Source: JALSRK01 sp964461995
Lineage (GTDB): Bacteria > Acidobacteriota > Terriglobia > Bryobacterales > Bryobacteraceae
DNA length: 64,000 bases
NCBI GenBank assembly: GCA_964461995.1
Contig: CAYWXL010000018.1
Span: 7,408 to 71,407 of the forward strand
Reading direction: 5' to 3'
Shown: positions 60,957 to 64,000 of the stretch, piece by piece
Numbering within the stretch: the first letter of the stretch is position 1
How the letters are laid out: each line of letters begins with the position of its first letter
Program-made: the position numbers and the translations under genes
Notes under the pieces: generated by a model
The model's input: the letters and a program-made list of their open reading frames with translations, nothing else
Databases searched by the model: none
What the model was told of the DNA's origin: nothing

Positions 60957-62100
60957 TGCCGGACGATAGACTGCGGCAACTGCCCTCGGTCCACGAGGTG
61001 CTCGAACACCTCGGCGACCTCCGGGACCGGTTTCCTCACGATCTCCTCGTGGACGAGATCCGCCAGGCCATCGCCGACCTCCGCGGCGAGCTGCTCAGCG
61101 GCAAGACCCCGGAGATGGCCTCGGTCGAGGAGATGGTCCGCCGCCGCCTGGCGCAACTCGAGCGCCCCTCGCTGCGGCCGGTGATCAACGCCTCCGGCGT
61201 CATCCTGCATACGAATCTGGGCCGCGCCCCCCTGGGGCCTCTCCAGCTCATCCCCGGCTACTCGAACCTCGAGTACGACCTTGCCGCCGGCCGCCGCGGC
61301 CGCCGCGACGTGCACATCGCCGATCTCATCGAGCGCCTCCTCGGCAAGCCCGGCATCGCCGTCAACAACAACGCCGCCGCCGTCTATCTGGTCCTCAACG
61401 AACTGGCCGCCGGCCGCGAAGTCATCGTCTCCCGCGGAGAGCTCATCGAGATCGGCGAAGGCTTCCGCATTCCCGACATCATGGCCCGCTCCGGCGCCGT
61501 CCTCCGCGAAGTCGGCACCACCAACAAGACCCATCTCGACGACTACCGCAAGGCCATCAACGACAACACCGCCCTCATCCTCACCGTCCACCATTCCAAC
61601 TTCCGCATCACCGGTTTCACCGAGAAGCCCGCGCTGGACGAGCTGGCCGCCCTGGCCGCTGAGTACGACATCCCCCTCTACGAAGACCTCGGCAGCGGCT
61701 GCGTGGCGGACCTGCGGCCATTCGGCGTGGACGAGCCTCGCCCCCAGCAGAGCCTCGAAGCTGGCGTGAATCTCGTCTCGTTCAGCGGCGACAAGCTGCT
61801 GGGCGGCCCGCAGGCGGGCATCATCGCCGGCGACGACGAGCTGATCCACCGCGTGCGGCGCAACCCGATGTTCCGCGCCCTGCGCCTCGACAANNNNNNN
61901 NNNNNNNNNNNNNNNNNNNNNNNNNNNNNNNNNNNNNNNNNNNNNNNNNNNNNNNNNNNNNNNNNNNNNNNNNNNNNNNNNNNNNNNNNNNNNTCGTCGC
62001 CCGCATTGAAAAGGACCGCCTCGTCGTCGATCTGCGCACCGTCTTCCCCGAAGAGGAGCCGGCGCTCGCCAAGGCGCTTCAGGAGGCTCTTTCGAGGTAG
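60956..62100 (+). CDS. selA: L-seryl-tRNA(Sec) selenium transferase, interrupted by an assembly gap
   Basis: SelA converts Ser-tRNA(Sec) to Sec-tRNA(Sec) with PLP. The part before the gap has RLRQLPSVHEVLEHLGDLRD, then RPVINASGVILHTNLGRAPL and NLEYDLAAGRRGRRD, NNNAAAVYLVLNELAAGREV, REVGTTNKTHLDDY and the PLP lysine in SFSGDKLLGGPQAG (Lys280). After the gap the C-terminus resumes as VARIEKDRLVVDLRTVFPEE and stops at TAG 62098-62100. The two parts are in different frames across the 100-N placeholder, as expected for a gap of unknown true size, not a frameshift. ATG 60956 overlaps the PIG-L stop. Confidence 0.93.
61894..61993. other. Assembly gap (100 N) inside selA
   Basis: Exactly 100 undetermined bases. 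Comparing with full-length SelA, part of the C-terminal domain is missing, so the true gap must be a length that restores the frame between the flanking selA segments. Confidence 0.98.
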
Positions 62101-62639
62101 GTGCCGTCGGCGGTCGAAACGCGGATCTTCTCGCCCTGCTGGATGAACGGCGGCACCTGCACCACCAGCCCCGTCTCCAGCTTCGCCGGCTTGGTCACGT
62201 TGGAAACCGTGGCGCCCTTCAGGCCGGGTTCCGTTTCCACCACCTCGAGATCCACCGACGGCGGCAGCTTCACGTTCACCGGCTTGCCTTCGTAGAACTC
62301 CACCGCCACCGTCGTGTTCGGCACCAGGTAGCTCATCGCGTCGCCCAGCACCTCCTTCGAGAGCGCGAACTGCTCGTAGGTGTCCGTGGTCATGAAGTAG
62401 TAGTTGCCGCCCTCTTCGTAGAGGTACTCCATCTCGCGCTCTTCGAGGAACGCCCGCTCGACGAAGTCCGTCGAGGCGAACTTGTGGTCGATCATCGCCC
62501 CGGTGCGCAGGTTGCGCATCCTCGCCTGCACGAACCCCCGCTTGTTGCCCGGCGTGCGGTGCTCGGTGCGGAAAATCGAGTGCAAGTCCCCCCGGAACTC
62601 GATGATCATCCCGGGGCGCAGTTGTGTCGCTTGTATCAT
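62079..62639 (-). CDS. efp: Elongation factor P
   Basis: EF-P relieves ribosome stalling at polyproline stretches. The 186-residue length and three beta-barrel domains fit (TQLRPGMIIEFRGDLHSIFR; YYFMTTDTYEQFALSKEVLG; GLVVQVPPFIQQGEKIRVST). The domain I tip loop is RTPGNKRGFVQAR: the position of the modified Lys34 of E. coli holds Asn32, with Lys33 and Arg34 following. The last 22 bp overlap the end of selA on the other strand. A TGGTAGAAT promoter element lies about 50 nt upstream of the ATG. Confidence 0.96.
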   Translation of the reverse strand: MIQATQLRPGMIIEFRGDLHSIFRTEHRTPGNKRGFVQARMRNLRTGAMIDHKFASTDFVERAFLEEREMEYLYEEGGNYYFMTTDTYEQFALSKEVLGDAMSYLVPNTTVAVEFYEGKPVNVKLPPSVDLEVVETEPGLKGATVSNVTKPAKLETGLVVQVPPFIQQGEKIRVSTADGTYLERAS

Positions 62640-62688
62640 GTGCTTGCTTTACCTCGGGTGTGGGCCGGCGGGTGCCGCGCTCAAAGCC

Positions 62689-62697
62689 ATTCTACCA
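62689..62697 (-). promoter_or_regulatory. Extended -10 element of efp
   Basis: Minus-strand TGGTAGAAT; predicted start near 62682, leader about 43 nt containing GAGGT upstream of the ATG. Confidence 0.5.
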
Positions 62698-62785
62698 AAC
62701 CGCCGCCGCGCGCTCGATCGATTGGGCGGGATTCGCTTTCGGAACCCGCGCCCAGCGGCTGGAAACCGGATTCGGCCGTTTGCTG

Positions 62786-62791
62786 TATAGT
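62786..62791 (+). promoter_or_regulatory. -10-like element of the last gene in the window
   Basis: TATAGT, predicted start near 62798, leader about 29 nt containing GGAAAGGAG before ATG 62827. No -35 recognised. Confidence 0.4.
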
Positions 62792-62826
62792 GTTCGTCTC
62801 TGCCTCGCCAGCGGAAAGGAGAATCC

Positions 62827-64000
62827 ATGAGGATTTACGCCCACCGCGCTGCCGCCACGCTCGGCGCGCTTTTCCTGCTCGCCGCCCTCGCGCCCGCCAC
62901 CGCCCGCGCCCAGCAGCTCCGGTTCCGCGTCTATTCCCACCTGCTCGATCCCCGCGAACACCCCGACGACGCCCGCCGCGCCGTCAAGCCCCCGGACTGG
63001 TCCCTCTTCGGCGGCCGCACCCGCTTCACCACGCTCCGGAGCTTCACCATCGAGAACGGCCGCATCGCCGGCTTCCGCCAGAAGCTGGACAAGTACACCT
63101 TGGAGCACCGCCTCGGTGACGTCGTCTGGCCTTCCTATCCCATCCTGTTCGCCGCGAACCTCGAGGAGCTGGCCCGGGAGATCCGCCGGCGCAATCTGTT
63201 CCTCTTCGACATCTGGGGCTACGTGCCCGGTTCCGGCCCCGGCGGCTACTGGCAGCAGTTCCACCCGCCCGAAGGCGTCTTCGAGATGCTCGAGCGCGTC
63301 CTCGGCGAGCGTTGGCTCGGCATGGACGTCGGCGAACAGGACGGCCGCTACATCGGCGGCTACGCTCCCCAGATGCTGCCCGCCTCGGCGGACCGCTTCG
63401 AGCAGTACCTCAACTTCCAGCGCCACTTCGAGCGCCTCACCACCGAGCTGGGCGGGAAGATGGCCACCCTCGTCTCCCTCAACTTCGGCCATTACTTCTT
63501 GAAAGAGGGGATCTATACGCTCATCGGCGCCGAGACCGCCCAGGCGCTGCCCAACGGCCAGGTCTACTACGCCTTCATCCGCGGGGCGGGGAAGCAGTAC
63601 GGCGTGCCCTGGTTCGGCAACGCCTCGGTCTGGAACCGCTGGGGCCACAAGACCTACTCATCCAAAGGTAAGGATTACGGCCCCACCAAGGGAACCAGCC
63701 TCAGCCTGCTGAAGCGCCTCGTCTACAGCCACATCCTCTACAACGCGATGCTGGTCGGCTTCGAGAGCGGCTGGTTCGACGCTGAAGGCCGCCTCTCGCC
63801 CATCGGCCGGATGCAGCAGGCGGCGAAGGAATGGGTCGAGCAGAACGGCTCGCCCGGCGTGATGCTCACGCCCGTCGCGCTTCTTATCGACCACTTCGCC
63901 GGCTGGTCGTTTCCCCGCCACCTCTACTCCCGCAACGTCTACCGCGTCTGGGGCAACCTGCCCTACGAGCCCGGCGACCACCTCACCCATGGTGTCCTCC
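62827..64000 (+). CDS. Exported protein of unknown function, possibly glycosidase-like (partial)
   Basis: The gene begins at ATG 62827 after a strong GGAAAGGAG and runs off the window with 391 codons visible. The N-terminus is a signal peptide (LGALFLLAALAPATARAQQ). The mature part is rich in Trp/Tyr/Gly: LFLFDIWGYVPGSGPGGYWQ, WLGMDVGEQDGRYIGGYAP, YGVPWFGNASVWNRWGHKTY and GFESGWFDAEGRLSPIGRMQ. The alternation of aromatic strands with acidic residues at strand ends suggests a TIM-barrel glycoside hydrolase-like fold, but I recognise no named family. Confidence 0.8.
   Translation, partial: MRIYAHRAAATLGALFLLAALAPATARAQQLRFRVYSHLLDPREHPDDARRAVKPPDWSLFGGRTRFTTLRSFTIENGRIAGFRQKLDKYTLEHRLGDVVWPSYPILFAANLEELAREIRRRNLFLFDIWGYVPGSGPGGYWQQFHPPEGVFEMLERVLGERWLGMDVGEQDGRYIGGYAPQMLPASADRFEQYLNFQRHFERLTTELGGKMATLVSLNFGHYFLKEGIYTLIGAETAQALPNGQVYYAFIRGAGKQYGVPWFGNASVWNRWGHKTYSSKGKDYGPTKGTSLSLLKRLVYSHILYNAMLVGFESGWFDAEGRLSPIGRMQQAAKEWVEQNGSPGVMLTPVALLIDHFAGWSFPRHLYSRNVYRVWGNLPYEPGDHLTHGVL

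Noticed and set aside
61894..62100. Frameshift or pseudogene in selA
   Set aside because: The frame change falls exactly across the 100-N placeholder, whose real length is unknown; both flanks read as good SelA.

Overview
The window is high-GC DNA with short intergenic gaps and two 100-base N runs (45124-45223 and 61894-61993), so it is part of a gapped draft scaffold. The gene content suggests an acidobacterium of the Solibacter/Bryobacter type. The strongest hint is a secreted protein at 31445-33346 that carries a Solibacter-type (TIGR03437-like) domain. Two sulfatases, a tandem DUF1080 lipoprotein, a CehA/McbA-like hydrolase, a secretin fused to a cohesin-like domain and a complete-looking hopanoid operon fit the same group. 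Taxonomy is inferred from family content only. I saw no rRNA, tRNA, CRISPR array, insertion sequence or prophage.

Layout, left to right. The window opens in the end of a lytic transglycosylase gene, followed by a lipoprotein sulfatase on the minus strand. A five-gene unit (1977-6451) then encodes a TetR repressor with its own promoter and operator, a LolA-like periplasmic protein, an FtsX/LolE-type permease, a LolD-type ATPase and an outer-membrane barrel. Next is a tightly packed nine-gene operon (6566-16226): ispH, shc, hpnH, hpnA, hpnG, two zinc-dependent medium-chain dehydrogenases, hpnC and hpnD. It joins the last MEP-pathway step to squalene formation, cyclisation and C35 side-chain extension, but hpnE is not in the window. 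Opposite it lie pepP, accB and accC.

From 19522 to 25881 there is a methyltransferase/flavoprotein pair and a secreted hydrolase group. Then come phosphoglycerate mutase (apgM), thiC with a small methyltransferase-like gene, a membrane glycosyltransferase, a hydroxyacyl-CoA dehydrogenase, the TIGR03437-type repeat protein, pepA and smpB. At 35496-38754 a secretin-cohesin protein is followed by two pseudopilins, with dnaB converging on them. A 1195-residue hybrid sensor kinase with a periplasmic propeller, a Gly-rich membrane-anchored protein and a LytTR regulator surround the first N gap.

The last third holds myo-inositol-phosphate synthase with a clear terminator, an epimerase, a TPR lipoprotein, an RlmD/RumA-type rRNA methyltransferase, trpS, an MFS transporter, a small P-loop kinase, fadA-fadB, a flippase-like membrane protein, a PIG-L deacetylase coupled to selA (interrupted by the second gap), efp, and an unidentified secreted protein running off the end.

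The points most worth following are: the dehydrogenase pair between hpnG and hpnC, candidates for an unassigned reductive step in hopanoid side-chain synthesis; the TetR-controlled Lol-like export module next to the hopanoid operon; a recurring arrangement in which a -10 element lies 8-9 nt from the start codon, implying near-leaderless mRNAs; a possible AUC start in the RumA-like gene; and a hairpin at the predicted 5' end of the mRNA at 44179.
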